64,000 bases of DNA from Pholiota molesta (lineage: Eukaryota > Basidiomycota > Agaricomycetes > Agaricales > Strophariaceae), in the NCBI GenBank assembly GCA_014925825.1, contig JACGCK010000021.1, positions 434,001 through 498,000 on the forward strand, in the 5' to 3' direction. Both the position numbers and the translations under genes were made by a program. Each line of letters begins with the position of its first letter. Positions within the stretch are counted from its first letter, which is position 1. Below are positions 22,159 to 35,088 of the stretch, piece after piece. The notes beneath the pieces are model-generated. The model saw only the letters and a list, made by a program, of their open reading frames with translations. It did no database searches and was not told the DNA's origin.

Positions 22159-23635
22159 CTACTGATCTCCACGAAGTAGAGACTGATTTTTTGAATGCTC
22201 GCTGGGATCCGAAGGTTCTATGTCGTCAGGTGGGGTATAGTGAGCAGCTTCTTCTTGGTCGTGTGCGGTGCTAATGATGGTGTCCAAAACAATTTGCTGC
22301 GTCAGTGTGTCGCCTTGCACCCTGGTCACCGTTCTCTGCACATCTTGTATGGACCTTCCCAAGGCAATCTGAACGATAATGAGAATAGGTACAATGCACT
22401 GCAGGAAGGTCAGATGATGGAAGAATAAAATGAATAGAGGACACGAACTGAAAGACGAATCACAATGGCAGCTGCGAGAAACTTCACGAGGATCTATTAG
22501 GCTGGGGTCTTTATGTCCGACAAAATAAAACTCACGATAAAGGGTGTTCTTATTAGAATTAGGACAAGCAAGGAAGATATAGTATACATCATACCGGACT
22601 CAACCCTGTTTCCATTAGTGACCAACCGAAGCTGAAGGTTTGGAGCGCTCACAAAATGGCAACAGCAAACTGGTAATGAGGCATCATTTTGGGCCCCATA
22701 ATATGACTGACCTCCCGGGATATCCAGATTATTTTTCCAGCTGCAATATCATATAGATGAAGGTAGATCTGGTATGTTGAAAGTTTGGGCGCACCTGTCA
22801 TACTTGTGATCACTAAGGTCCAGACGAGACTGGATAAGGTGTAGATCGCAGCAAACTGCTTCAATTTGAATGATGTCGTTCCCTCACTTATAACGCCCAT
22901 CACTATCATGAGACGAGCGGTGAAAGTGGACGTGGGTTAGCTTTTTTCTTCTTTTTCGACGATATGACGCGACTCACCTGTAATTACACAAAGGAAAGAT
23001 CCCGCAATATATAAGATGGCTTTTCTCCGCGCCCATACCACGTAACAGCGAATCAGCTAAGTAAAGATTATTTGATCAGAGCGAGAGGATGAAGCGGTCA
23101 AGGTGATGTATACTTACTAACAAGCAATCCGCTATAAGACTGATTGAAACGTTGGGGAACCATCAGCGTAAACGCCGCTTGGAATTCAATGATAGGGGAA
23201 GACTGACTTGTTAATCAAATGAATAATAATTTTTGGGTGTACTGCTTGGAGGAACGTAGCGCTGGTTCCCGTATAGAGGACGGGTGTATGGCGCAAAAAG
23301 AGGCGCCAGGATACCGCAACATCAAATGTTGCAAGGAGAAACATAATAACTACGGCGCCCAGCATCACTCGCTGAATCTTTCTCCTCCTGGGTAGTAATA
23401 CGCGAACGCAGAGGAAGAAGATGACCAAATGGACTCCTATACGTGCTTTGTGAGGGCGATAGTGGATGTCGATAAGAACAAGAACAAGGACATACCATAC
23501 AGAAGGGATTCTACCTAGGGTATTGGATGAGTCCTTACATGATATGTACGCGTCATGAATCGTGCAGAACTCACAACGAATCCTAGAATCAAGTAGGGAA
23601 GTTCGCTGAGCGTCAGAGGGATTGGTTTCGGCCAT
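22159..23635 (-). CDS. Fungal serpentine (about seven-helix) membrane protein of unknown function
   Basis: Start ATG at 23635 gives MAETNPSDAQRTSLLDSRIR. Splicing then joins RIPSVWY to GVHLVIFFLCVRVLLPRRRK, a pattern seen in agaricomycete integral membrane proteins (YG.. then a helix then a basic loop). VMLGAVVIMFLLATFDVAVS is a second helix. Later exons include FKLKQFAAIYTLSSLVWTLV and a hydrophilic tail with DPSEHSKNQSLLRGDQ ending at 22159. One donor (GTCCTT) is weak, and some middle exons between 22.9 and 23.1 kb are only approximate. The family is abundant and unnamed in mushrooms. It is not DUF6534 or DUF6533 by motif. Function unknown. Confidence 0.6.
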
Positions 23636-26600
23636 ATACTGATCGAACGGAGAACGGACATTCAGAGGCCGCTAAAATGAGTGAAATTTGGAAACCGAAT
23701 GCGAAGATGACGTCGAAGAAAATGAGAAGGAAGCTCGCAAACGGATGTAGAAGAATATTGGAACTGGACTAAGCTTCAATCAGCTTAACTCTCCAGCTCG
23801 AATGTTGCAGCCAGCATCAAAGCAACAAGCAGATCGTCTGCGAACACAGACAGCGGTGATAACGTTCCCACACATCTTGCAGAGCCCTGAGAAAGACCTC
23901 CATCAGGCGTGGCACACCATCACGCGATACCACTATTGCGTCCGGAATCAGGAATATGACCATACGATATCCGCGCAAACGCCAGAACTCCTCATGATCA
24001 TGGCAAGTAAACTTGAGCTTGATTAGCATCTATGGTCGTTTATTTCCATCCAATATGGGCGCTAACATACTGACGCATCCAAGTCATATGAACGTCGTGA
24101 AATGATTGGGCTGATAGACTATAGATCAGCTGCTGGCCCAAAAATAGTGGTCAAATATCTAAATATAATGCATCTTCAAGTACAGAGCCTAGTCGCATAA
24201 CATGCCTGGCAGAACACCCTAGAAAATAACTGGTTTTATCGGTATTTGATGCGATTCATGTTGTCCTTGATCGTTTTAAAATTTGGAGTCTTGAATCAAT
24301 CGGGTTTCGGTTTTGAATATCTGGAAATCAAAATTTTGGCCATCTCAACCCCAAGCTTTCCTTACAGCGTCAGGCCATGAGCTGATTAGTATCAAACGAG
24401 GTCTCTCAGCTACCTTGATGCTGCTAAGGATCTATTTGTGATATACTCGAACTAATGCGAATTCAGGGGCAAAGAGCGCGCGCAAAGATGACCACAAATG
24501 GCAACTAGCATTCCTTAATTGGAAAGACGCTTCAAATTCAAATCGCATTCCTTCCCCACTCAGAAAGCTGTGTAAACACTGTATCTGAGTTAAATACCTT
24601 TTAGGTTCTTGTGGAATTCTGCTGCGCTACTTATGAGATATCATGTAAAATATAAGAAGGATATAATGGGACACAGCTCACGTCCTCGAGGCAGATTTCG
24701 GCCGAAACGCCATGTGCGATATCGAGCCCAAGTCCGGAGCCTCGTACACTTCGATTCGAGAACGGATTTACTATGCAAGCTGCATATACTACTAATCAAC
24801 TCGAGGCAAGGATAGTATGAATATTAGAAGAATTGGGTCTTAGGGTTCATTTCACCTTTATCTCGCCCGTATTAGAAGCCATCGCAATGTCCGCAAACTT
24901 TGGAATACATAAGGTACATGAGCTTCTAGAATTTTTGAATTCTCTAATGCCCTCTTTAGTTCATTCACAAGGTGTAATTTTAAATGAATAATTTCCCTTG
25001 AATTTACTTTCCTTCATATTGTTCACGTGCATGATCCACGTCTCTGATAAGATTAAAATGCATCGTGATGAGTGAATCGACGTGAAAGCGATACCAATTT
25101 CAGGCAAATATATGAGAATAAAAGACTCACACCTATTTCGTCGATAATGTTCTGTTCGCTATCCAAGGACGAGAATATTCACGCTATACTCTGCACACAT
25201 TGCCTCCGTAGTCTGAGAACTATCAGATGTATCCTTTTCATTGTAAATTCCGACGCTCCAACTATTCCAAGGTCCCCAATTATCTCGGTAGACGACTTAA
25301 GATGGTCCTTAGTGTTATGTGCAGAGCGTCGAAACAATGAATTCGCAAATTTTGCACCAAGAAATAGTACGGTTGATAGCTAGAGGGAAAGGACTGATGC
25401 ATTGTCAAATGTGGGATATTTATAGCTTGAAATTCGTAGACCCGCTACCTCATAACGACTCACTGAAGCACATTCCTTCACATAAAACAAATGTTGTATT
25501 GAACCTCGATCCTTTGCGAACAATTCAAGGGAAGCACGGTCCAGACTCCAAGCTCTTTCTTTATAATTTGGTTGCTCATGGCCATTTTTAATACTCATGA
25601 TCAGTGCTTCTTGCCCAGACCTATCATGCGCAAATACACCCTCCAGAGAAATATAGACAACAGGCGTAGTTAAGGAATCTTTTGAGTTTATTTTTGCTTT
25701 TGGCGCACTCTACATGTCAAATAGGTGATTTCGATGCCACACAAATTTTAGAGACTTCTTATCAGAAAATCCCCTTGTTATTTTTGCATGTCTGACATGA
25801 GATGTCATTCAATCAAGAGGACCCAATGGAACGGGTTCCACAATTCTCGTGATTATGCCATATGTAGACGTTAAGCCACATTGCTATTTATATTGTTCTC
25901 CTGGTCTCCGAAGGAAACGGCAGATAGCGTTGGGACCATAGGCGTACGTCGTTTGAGCATCTTTATATTACTACCAGGCTGCTAGGTACAGTATGGATTA
26001 TTGGATATAAAACATATGTTAATTCGGTCATCTCTTTTAGGCGCTCAGAAAACTTTCTTGACGTTGAATCCAGACCGCTAGATTCCGGTATGTGAGTACT
26101 TTCAGAATAGGTCTCATGAGACACAGCTGCATGCCAGGTTTGGCGATGCTATTTTCATGACATTCGATCACGTCTTCCTGCTTTCTGGAATTATTCTGAA
26201 CGCTAAACGCATCAGGTACTGGCGTTTGGTAGCCTCGTTTTGATCTAGATAAACTTTTTGTATAGTTCGATTAAAATAGGCGCCACAATCAGACTGATCC
26301 CAATGATGCCGCCACCGAGATTCCATTATACCCATAACGCACACTAGATCAACACACAACAGGGTCGTTATTGTATTGACGCAATCACTTTAACAGCTTA
26401 GCAGGTAGCTTCACAGCTACGAGAAGCATTCTAGCTGCCGGAATCGCGTCAGAAGTGTTGTAACTCATTCAACAGATACACTTGCTAAGCAGTGAGAAAG
26501 GACTCAGTCGATAAGAACATTCGTGAAGAGTAGAATTAATCCGTCGTATCGACCATGTGCATGGACGTCAGACCAACAGTTCATCATCAGGAAATCTAGC

Positions 26601-29600
26601 GCTAGAAAACGGCGAGCTGCGTTTTCTACGGTGCCTTTACGACCAGTGCTGGAGGTCAACCGCGAGTGTTAAACCTTTTCCACAATTAATCTGTTGGCTC
26701 TGGGTGACACTTCTCGCAGTCCTTCTGCTAGAACGGACGCCATAGTCCGTCATCGATTGGCCCGCCGTTACCGAGAGCTCGTACTAGTAGGAGCCGATAA
26801 TTAATCATTTTAATTAACCGTGGCTCTTGACATTCAAACCGGCGCTTTCTTCATTTACATATTGGGTGACATTCCACAACGATATCTTGAATTATAATTC
26901 AAGTGTCACCTCAAGCGACGTCAATCGGAGTACGAATCGCGAATATTTGGATTTCCCTAGATTTCCACAACGTTCACAATAGTTAATTTGAAGTCAATAT
27001 CTTGAATCCAGTGAGGGAGATCCTTGCGAGGCCCTCTAGTCTCTCTCTAATGAGTTATATACTCCTTGAAATTGGGCAAAACACTATATTACATGCAGGT
27101 GAGGCTCTAGACAAGGTAATACGATATAATCTCCGAGTCTGCAGAGCTCACTCTTTGTCTGCTGCCTACAATCGGAGCACCAAGTGCGGCGGCTTGGCAA
27201 GGACACTTAATAATCATGCCGGGATGCCGCTCATCCAACGCTAACGGAAAAGGAAAGAAAGGGTCCAAAATGGCGACGGTTGACAGTTTTTGACATTTCA
27301 AAATTTGGAAGGGGGGTCGAGAGGCCTCCTCCAAATTCGAGATTTAGACCTGTCAACTTGAAAGTCAGTTGACAGCTCGGAGGTTATGCCATCAGCGGCA
27401 CCTCGGCGAAGGACCCTTGTTACCATGTATCTAGAGTTAGATATTCAAGTTAGCGTTGTGGAATGTCACCCATTAGCAGGCTCACGACGGAATCATGGGG
27501 GGGAATGGCGCGAAAGGGAAGGTCTAACGTTTGTGATATCTGGGGACGGTGCGAAATTCTGCACTCTGAAACTAAGAAAAGTAACGTGCCAGGTACCATG
27601 AGCTCAACTTCGGTCCAGCGGAAACGGTAAGTATTCTCCTCGGCGAGACCACCGCATTGGGTGGCATGGGACACGGATGTCAGCAGACGCTAGTCGCTTC
27701 ACCGTTGGTATTTTCATGCAAATGGTACCTTTAGAAGGTCAGTTTGTGGTGATCTTTTGCTTGACTCGGGGACCGGTGGGTATTTGACCATCTGCATGCT
27801 CCAACCGAGAGAAGCTGTTCATGAGAACTGTTGCGCTTGGTGGGCGGCTTCTCCGAGACTTGTGGGTGGTCGCATATTCAATCAAGCAAAATTCGCAACG
27901 GATATTGGCCTCGGTAAGAGACGAGAATGGAGAAAATGACTCGCTCATAAGTGAGTTTAATGACTAGAATTGGGACTCCGATATCGCACTCAGGGACTTC
28001 GGGCAACGATATCGACCATTAGCTGGAAGGATCATCAATATCTCGTATCATTCCCGGTCGCTAATCCATTAAATTCCCTTCCTCTAGAGAGAATCCGCTA
28101 CAGAGTCTTTAAACCTGTGTACCTGATAGATAGATCACATTCACTTGGTTCCGGGGTAATCGACTGTCTCTATCGTAGCCTATGCAGCCAGATTGCACTG
28201 CGTCATAGAGGCTATATCCAGCGCACGTTGTTGTCAAGGAGGACCTTGTCTGAAATAAGATGACTTTGTTCTCCTCAAGATCAGTTAAATACACGGCTGA
28301 TTATGCTATATAAGATAAGGATCGAAGTAAGTGCACCTACGTAGATTAATAAATTACACCCGCGGGAAAAACTCAATCAGCTCGAAGGGGATTTAGGCAA
28401 TTATGGAACCGTTAGATGGGGAATCGGTGAGAGTGGGAGTTTTGGTGGAAATTCGCGAGGGCGTAGCCGATCGATTAGCTAGGACGCCCAGCGGCCATCT
28501 TCGGCGGATTTCTAGCTACTTATCTGGAGCGCTGAAAATTAGTCGTCCAAAGATTGGGAGACCGTATTTTACCAAGGGGGCAACCTCAATTAAACTGAAA
28601 GGGATAATGTGGAAGATCAACTGCAAAGGAATTCCTTGTTCCAAGGCGGCGGCGTCTGATGCGACATCTGAATAGATCATTCGCTCAGTTCGGGTTACGT
28701 GAGATGTCAATGAAAAACGACGTTCGGTAAAGGATTGAACATCGTTGGGGTGGGGCGTTCCTCGCCTGTGGGCCTAATCATCATCTTGCAAAGTACTTTT
28801 CGAAGGAATGCGCCTCAATGCCTCGAGGTCTGCATCGTGGTGGGAGGCTCAGGCGACTCTTTCGATTTTAAGACGCACAAGATAGCGCAGCGGGCCACCT
28901 GATCACTTTGATCTCGCTTATCTAGTAGTCTCGCCAAATGGAACCAAATATTCAGGCCGTCCCGGCGAGGCAAAATTATGGCCAAAATACTTTTGAATCC
29001 GATTGTTAGCTACAGCCAAGTTACAGTCTACCTTGCCTTGAAATTTGACCGTCTCTCACTACCTCATTATCAAACATCCAGGACACTTCGCGCAGTTCGT
29101 ATCTGCTGAGCAGAAAGGACTCCACTATCCCAAATGATGATGAGGACCTCTCTTCCTTGAAGCGAGTCGGTAGAGGTCGGTAGTGAATAATGCCGAACAG
29201 GGGAAAATTGCAACATTTTCATCAAAATTCAACTAGTCAGTTTTTGGTTCATTTCCCAGCTAGCACAGTAAACACTGACTACGTAGGTCTCTGGGACTGA
29301 ACTTCCGCACAGCGAGCGGTATCGGAAAACGAGATAATAGATGTGCTTAAGATGTAGAAACACAACGTTTGAGCATGAAGAGAAGAACAAGTGGCTGATG
29401 AAGGTCGCCGCCGTTGAGCCGATTTGGGATGAGCGGAAACAAATTGCTGGTTCAGAATTTCCTTTTCTGAATTGTTTCCGTGAAGATCTCATTCCGATCT
29501 AGGGATGGGCTGGCTGGGACTTTCTGGCGTCCCTTCTGCGCTCTTCCTTATAAGAGCATGGGGAGGGCCTCGTGTTTAAATCGAGCGATACCAATTCATC

Positions 29601-29709
29601 CACGCACCACCTTTTTTCCTCTCCGTTATTCTCCTCGTCCCGCCCTTCACATTACCGTCCGTGACCACCTATTCCTCCAGCGCTTATATCTGCGAGCTGT
29701 ATTTTTGCA
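23636..29709. other. Six-kilobase stretch without a recognisable gene
   Basis: AT-rich by eye, with many short frames on both strands and none carrying a domain I recognise. A hydrophobic phrase, GGGIIGISLIVAPILIELYK, can be read on the minus strand near 26250-26320 but is surrounded by stops, so it might be a relic of a membrane gene or chance. The last 600 bases are probably the promoter and long 5' leader of the HMG-box gene. No terminal repeats, transposase or tRNA was found by eye. Confidence 0.4.
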
Positions 29710-31187
29710 ATGCCTGCCGAAAGATCCAAGCCTATCAAGCGCTCGGATTCAGGTAAGAACACGTTGACAGCGCCCACTGAAAGCATCACCACGTTGACTC
29801 CAGGGCTTACAGGCAATCAGTTTGTGTGGGCGAATATCGAGCCCTCATCCGGAGTAGACCTCTCCTTCGCGCCTAATGTCACACCGATTTCATTTTCCGA
29901 CTCGCCCCCTCCACTCGTTGACTATCCGAGCGAGTTTATAATGTTCCCACCATCTGGAGAGGTGTCCGTTCCGCGCCGTCAACCTCACTCCAAGAAGAAG
30001 CCAGAAAACCACATCCCCCGGCCCCCAAATGCGTTCATCCTGTTTCGCTCTTCGTTCATCAAGAGCCAGCATGTGTCCACCGAGGTTGAGACCAATCACT
30101 CGACGCTATCTAAGATCATTGGCCTTACTTGGCAAAATCTGCCAGAGGACCAGCGTCAGATTTGGCACTGCAAGGCCAAAGAGGCGCTCGAGGAGCACAA
30201 GCGCAAGTTCCCGAAGTACGCTTTCAAACCGGTCCAGACGAAAGCGAAAGGTGCGCCATCGGAAAAGCGGAAGGTGCGCGAAGTCGAACCAAAGGATATC
30301 AAGCGGTGTACCAAGATTGCACAGCTGCTCGTGGAAGGCAAAAAGGGCGACGAGCTCAACGCTGCGGTGCAGGAGTTCGACAAGACGCACGTTCCAGAAA
30401 TCGTTACGCGCTTCGAGGCTCCCATCACTGCGCGCGCATATCGCCGCTCATCGTCCGCTCCCATCCCAGATACGGAAACCTCTCGTGCCAGCCAGTCGTT
30501 CCTCCGTGAAGTCTTATCACGCTCACCAAAGATGGCCCGGTCCGCGAGTACGCGCCCAACTCGTTGCACGACGCCAATCGACGCTTTCGTGGAGCAGAAT
30601 TGCCAAGAAAGTACATGTCCCACGCCCGACACCCAGACTCTCCCACTCAAGCAGGAGTCGGCATTCGTAAGTCTGATTTATCATCTAGAAAGAAATTCTT
30701 TTTCTCACTGTTCTTTCCCATGTCATCCCAGAATTTCGGCGAATTCTCCTTCGATAATGTCACAAATGCCCTCCCTGCCTTTGATTGCGACCCGTTGTCG
30801 TTTGTCCAGGCCGATTCGTTCTCTGATGGCCAATACAACGCCGGATTGACGATTGATACTTCCTTCTCGAATGGATGGCCATCGTCTCCCTCGCCCCAGT
30901 CTCCGGAGACTCCGAGCTACTTGATGAGTCCCATGTCGACCGCTTCCCCCATGTCGCCATATCCTCCGAGCTTTGATAACTTCGATACCATGTTCGATGC
31001 TCAGTTCCCTTCATATGACCAAGCAGGCGGCTTGCAACAGCAGCGGGACACGTTATGCGGTGGCGGTGGCGCCGACGACGACGTTTTGTATCCTACTTTC
31101 AACGATACTCATTTCGGCGGCGCTCAGCTATCCCAGCTCGACCTAGATTTCTCGGCTTTCATGACCGCTATCCCCCAATATTCATGA
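29710..31187 (+). CDS. HMG-box transcription factor (MATA-HMG type)
   Basis: Two exons (29710-30666 and 30732-31187) give 470 residues. The intron GTAAGTC...CCCAG is in phase 0. Residues about 102-172 form an HMG box that begins IPRPPNAFILFRSSFIKSQH, runs through TLSKIIGLTWQNLPEDQRQI and ends at HKRKFPKYAFKP. RPPNAFILFR is the signature of the sequence-specific MATA-type boxes of fungal mating-type and pheromone-response factors. A basic stretch follows (KAKGAPSEKRKVREVEPKDI). The C-terminal half is rich in Ser, Pro, Asp and Tyr, as in an activation domain. In basidiomycetes such proteins control sexual development and hyphal fate (for example prf1- and pcc1-type factors). No pheromone receptor or homeodomain gene is nearby, so this is probably not a mating-type locus. 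Confidence 0.9.
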
Positions 31188-32949
31188 AGCCATTATGGCA
31201 TCATCACATGTATCTCCCCTCCAAAGGCGCTTCCGCGTGGACGAAGCTTCCCAACCCGACTTTCTTTTTCATTATTGTTGTATGTATTATAGCCCTTCTT
31301 TTCCCTGTCCTGTCCCTTGTGCTTTTTGCGGATTTACGCGCTATCTGATTTCGCAAGCCTGGAGCCAATTCCCCGTGTATTTCTAGTCATGCGCGCCTTC
31401 GGGCCGTTCTGGCACTCAGCGTCGCCATCACACTCCCTTATTCTGCCTTCTCGCTCTCCTACACTCTATTCCACATCTTCCCGTTCCCGTTCCTATCTGC
31501 GCAATGACCACCTCTCCATCCGCAACTGTTTTCCCCCACCCTGTCCACTGCTCGTGCAACCCCCAACGCTCATCTATTTATTGATCTTAACCACCATGGT
31601 ATCTTTTTTTGCTTATTGTCGATGATCGACCGTCATGTCGCTTTGTTGTATCTGTACATACTTATATCTTCCCTTTTAGATTTATCATTATCCGGTGTCA
31701 CCCTAATACACCGTGATCACTAACGACGACCATTGTTGATCCAGCTCATGTGTGCTCCAGCAAACCTTGATTGTCCACCTCGAATGTTCAAGCGTCCAGC
31801 GCGAACAAGAACATCAGGTCTGATTCGACTGCATGGCACCTCTCGCTTATCTCTCAGCTCAGTGAACGCTAGTTTCCACAGTCTCCGCATTCCCCGGAGC
31901 GCATCTTTTTTGCCTCTTGTTGGGCGGCGATACGGCGCTCTGATGATATCACGTATCGCCTCTAGCCTTATTTTCCTTGGATGCCGCGGTGCCTTGTTGA
32001 TTCCCATGCCCATGTATGTCTTCCTTGTCTGCGATCCTGCACTGGAATCGCAGGTGGAGTGATTAAAGTCAGATGCCACACTTACGCATACTCCCCGCCG
32101 TGGCCGACTTATCATGTTGCAATCATATCACCTGTCCGGCTTGGCCTTAAATTCGTTTTCTGCGAAATAGAATCCCGTGTTTATTGAAGTGTGCTTCGTC
32201 CAGGTTGCACTTTCTCATCCACTGCGGAAGGACATGTACATATTTGGGAACTGACTTAAATAGAATCTGGGTCTGCATTTTATCCATGGTACTTGCCGTC
32301 TCATGATATGTACTTCGATCCCCATTCTCTGATAATCGGGATGCGAGAGGTAATTTTAGTGTTTTCCCTTCCCAAGGTCTGCTGGAGAAAAGTTGTAATT
32401 AACGGCGTTTGGTAAATCAGCTTCTTCTATGTTTCTTTTAGTAGCTAACTACGGGGAAATTTTGAAGACAATTTGGTTGACTAAGGTATTAAATGCGATC
32501 AGACGGTACTCGAATATGTTCTTGGTGATAACATACCAACGAGCACAACAAACGCAACTTGCCGGCGCAACGAGGATTTAATAAAACTGAAAATTTCAGG
32601 ACCACTCAAATATACGTGAGCACTTGTGCGAGCTACTCTATCAAAGAGGATTATTTTTCTCTCCCTACATTTTACATCACGTAGTATACATCACGTAGTA
32701 CGACTACCGATACACATCGGGTCCTTGAATCCTGGACGTTGCGAGCTGGCGGGGGAAATTGCAATCCCTGTTATTTTCGAACGATGGGCGATGAACTTAC
32801 TGCATGTCATGTCTAGCGGTGCATGCTGCAGGCAGGACCCATCTTGTTTCCAGTGTCCTGAGCTAGCAAGGATGTAGGATCTCTGGTCACGAAGCAGAGA
32901 GCTCTGCGATGGCCTGGCTGGTTCTTGGACGGGCGGACATATGCCTTTC
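31188..32949. other. Intergenic 1.8 kb
   Basis: The first kilobase is pyrimidine-rich and looks like a long 3' untranslated region of the HMG-box gene. Complementary frames at 31720-32115 (minus) and 31733-32062 (plus) shadow each other and neither has a domain. TACATCACGTAGTA at 32675-32701 contains a short direct duplication of ATCACGTAGTA. Confidence 0.4.
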
Positions 32950-34640
32950 CTAAGTACCCGTTGCAACTGCGGCTCTCCTTTCTATATCCAGGGAATCGTT
33001 CGTACCAGTTATGAATGCGGTGTCGTCTGAAAGTTGTCTAGCTTCGTCTCCATCAATATCCACAAGCATCGGGAGTTCCCCAACATTGACGGCGATTTCG
33101 GGGACGGACCAGCGGTCTGGATGAAATTCGAGGTTTTCAAAGGAGAATTTGCGAAGATGGATGAGCATTCGCGACGTAGCAATACCTAGGGCGGCGTGGA
33201 AAGGACTGAATAACGCAGGGCGATACTGTTATCAGCTGTAAGCATGTTTATATCAGCTCATTTCGTACCCAAAACCAAACCACGAAATTCGGGTTGCGTC
33301 CTTAGAAGCAAGACCAAAGGTTAATTCGCGGATTTTGGAAGTACAAGCAAGATTCATACCACGACCATAAGATTATTGAGAATTAGGACACTAGTGACTC
33401 TGTTATACAGTTTGAATGAGCGCTTTTTCGTCACTGTTAACGCAGAAGGTTGCACTTACGCGAAGAAATATAGGATGTTCTCTCGTAGCAGGATAGCTAT
33501 CAATGGAGATCTCTCGTTCAACTTCGTTTTCACAGACGATGACATAAAGCATTTAGCAAGTGCGAATAAAAAAAGGATGATTTCAAATGCGGTCGCTGGA
33601 CAAGTTGCTGTCGTCAGTGCTATGTTCGACCGCATTTCGTATGTAGCTGGCGCACCTGGTACCCATTGCGCCCATTGACTTCCTCCGTTAACGGAAGGGC
33701 ATCCAGTACGGGGAAGTACAACGACCTGGGAGATCATGACACTTCGTTCCATGGTGTCACGAACCAGTACCCAGATAAAGAACACTATTGACAAGACGAA
33801 TATAGTTCCATTGAAAAATGCGATCTAGCAATTTTATTAGACGACGTATATCGGAAAAGATAGAGATGTGCTGCAACTCACCCGCCTATTTCTCTTGTAT
33901 ACTATATAGATCCTCATCTGCATCACGATCTCCACCGACCAGAGGCTGATTGCTCCTGCCAATCTTGTTGTAGGATCCATAGCGATGCACCTGAAGCCCA
34001 CAAGTGTTATCAGATAGGCCGATCCAGGACATGAGTTGAGCTTACAGAGCGCGCGTGGTAACTCCCGGTATAGTAAAGGAGTGGATTTGGACAGCGTCGA
34101 AGAGAACGAGGAAAATAGTGTAATAGTGTATCTGTTCGATTGTTCAAGAATCAGTTACAAACCCAATACGAGTCCAGAGAACGCATTTGCGCATACCCAA
34201 AAATACATAAATCGTCCAAAGTTCCTTTTCTGATTCTGCCAAACGGTACAGCGTGAATGCTGCTAAGTATATTAATAGAATTTGAGGAAATCATATGCGA
34301 CGAACCCAAATATAGTTGATCTAGAGTGTTTAATTCAGTAAATCATAATATCAGGCCGATGAAAATCGCAAGACATACCTCATCTTCCAATGTCACGACT
34401 TTCATCTTAATCAGCCTCAAAAAACCAAAGCGTTGATTCGAAAGGAACCTACAATGGTCATGAAGTACCCAAACTAACGAGGATACTGCGGCCAATGGGA
34501 AGAGTGGTAAGAATCTTGCAGATATCACGAATCCCGGACCACGTACGAACGACGTAGAGCGGGATTAAGCCTAGCTTGGATAGGCGAATAGTTTCTTCAT
34601 CGACGACAATGGAATGCGGATGGGACAGTACAGCCTGCAT
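32950..34640 (-). CDS. Serpentine membrane protein, DUF6533 domain
   Basis: Start ATG at 34640 gives MQAVLSHPHSIVVDEETIRL and SKLGLIPLYVV. After splicing, LSSLVWVLHDHFVTLEDE and INYIWV follow, reproducing the DUF6533 signature (YDH.LT..EV..IW). Later exons give AGAISLWSVEIVMQMRIYIV, NGTIFVLSIVFFIWVLVRDT, a loop with GSQWAQWVPGAPATYEMRSN, CPATAFEIILFLFALAKCFM, ERSPLIAILLRENILYFF and finally FHAALGIATSRMLIHLRKFS, where relatives have GSRLLLNLRE, before a soluble tail ending VATGT. The fold is a seven-helix membrane protein of unknown role, expanded in agaricomycetes. The exons around 34.0-34.3 kb are the least certain. Confidence 0.75.
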
Positions 34641-35088
34641 TACAAGGAGACGCGCGACGTAAAATGAGGAGGGGATGGGCGGCCAGCGCTGAAGAAGATT
34701 GAAGCAAATCGGTTCTACTTTTTATATATTTTCTGATGTCTGGCTTTGAAATCTATAAACTCTCCGACGGCAGGTCGGTCCTGGAGCCTTCGGGGAACCC
34801 ACGCAAAAACCCGCCGACATGAAGGTAAAACATAGGAAGAGAACAGCAATTCGCAGATGTCCCCCTACCATCAATCAACTCATGACACAATCTACGTAAG
34901 TAGCAGCGTTTGACAACCCAAACAGTGGCGGCTGGGCCTGTGGCTGCGACTACGATTGTGGCAGAGTCCCTTGCGGACCTTGCCGAATATACCCGTAAGC
35001 GCTGGTCCAGAATCACAAGCGCTCAAATTTCAAACATTGCACTTGGTTAGATAAGTGTTCAAACGTTCACGTAAGGCCCCCCACGGGT
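34641..35088. other. Spacer between DUF6533 and F-box genes
   Basis: Short intergenic region with the promoter of the DUF6533 gene and the 3' flank of the F-box gene. No coding feature recognised. Confidence 0.4.

Noticed and set aside
26168..26359. Minus-strand membrane-like phrase suggesting a transporter gene
   Set aside because: The hydrophobic phrase is about 23 residues long, bounded by stops in all joining frames, with no second helix or splice pattern.
31720..32115. 131-codon minus frame with a 109-codon plus frame opposite it
   Set aside because: The frames mirror each other, are Arg/Ser rich, and neither has a conserved motif. They lie in the probable 3' flank of the HMG-box gene.
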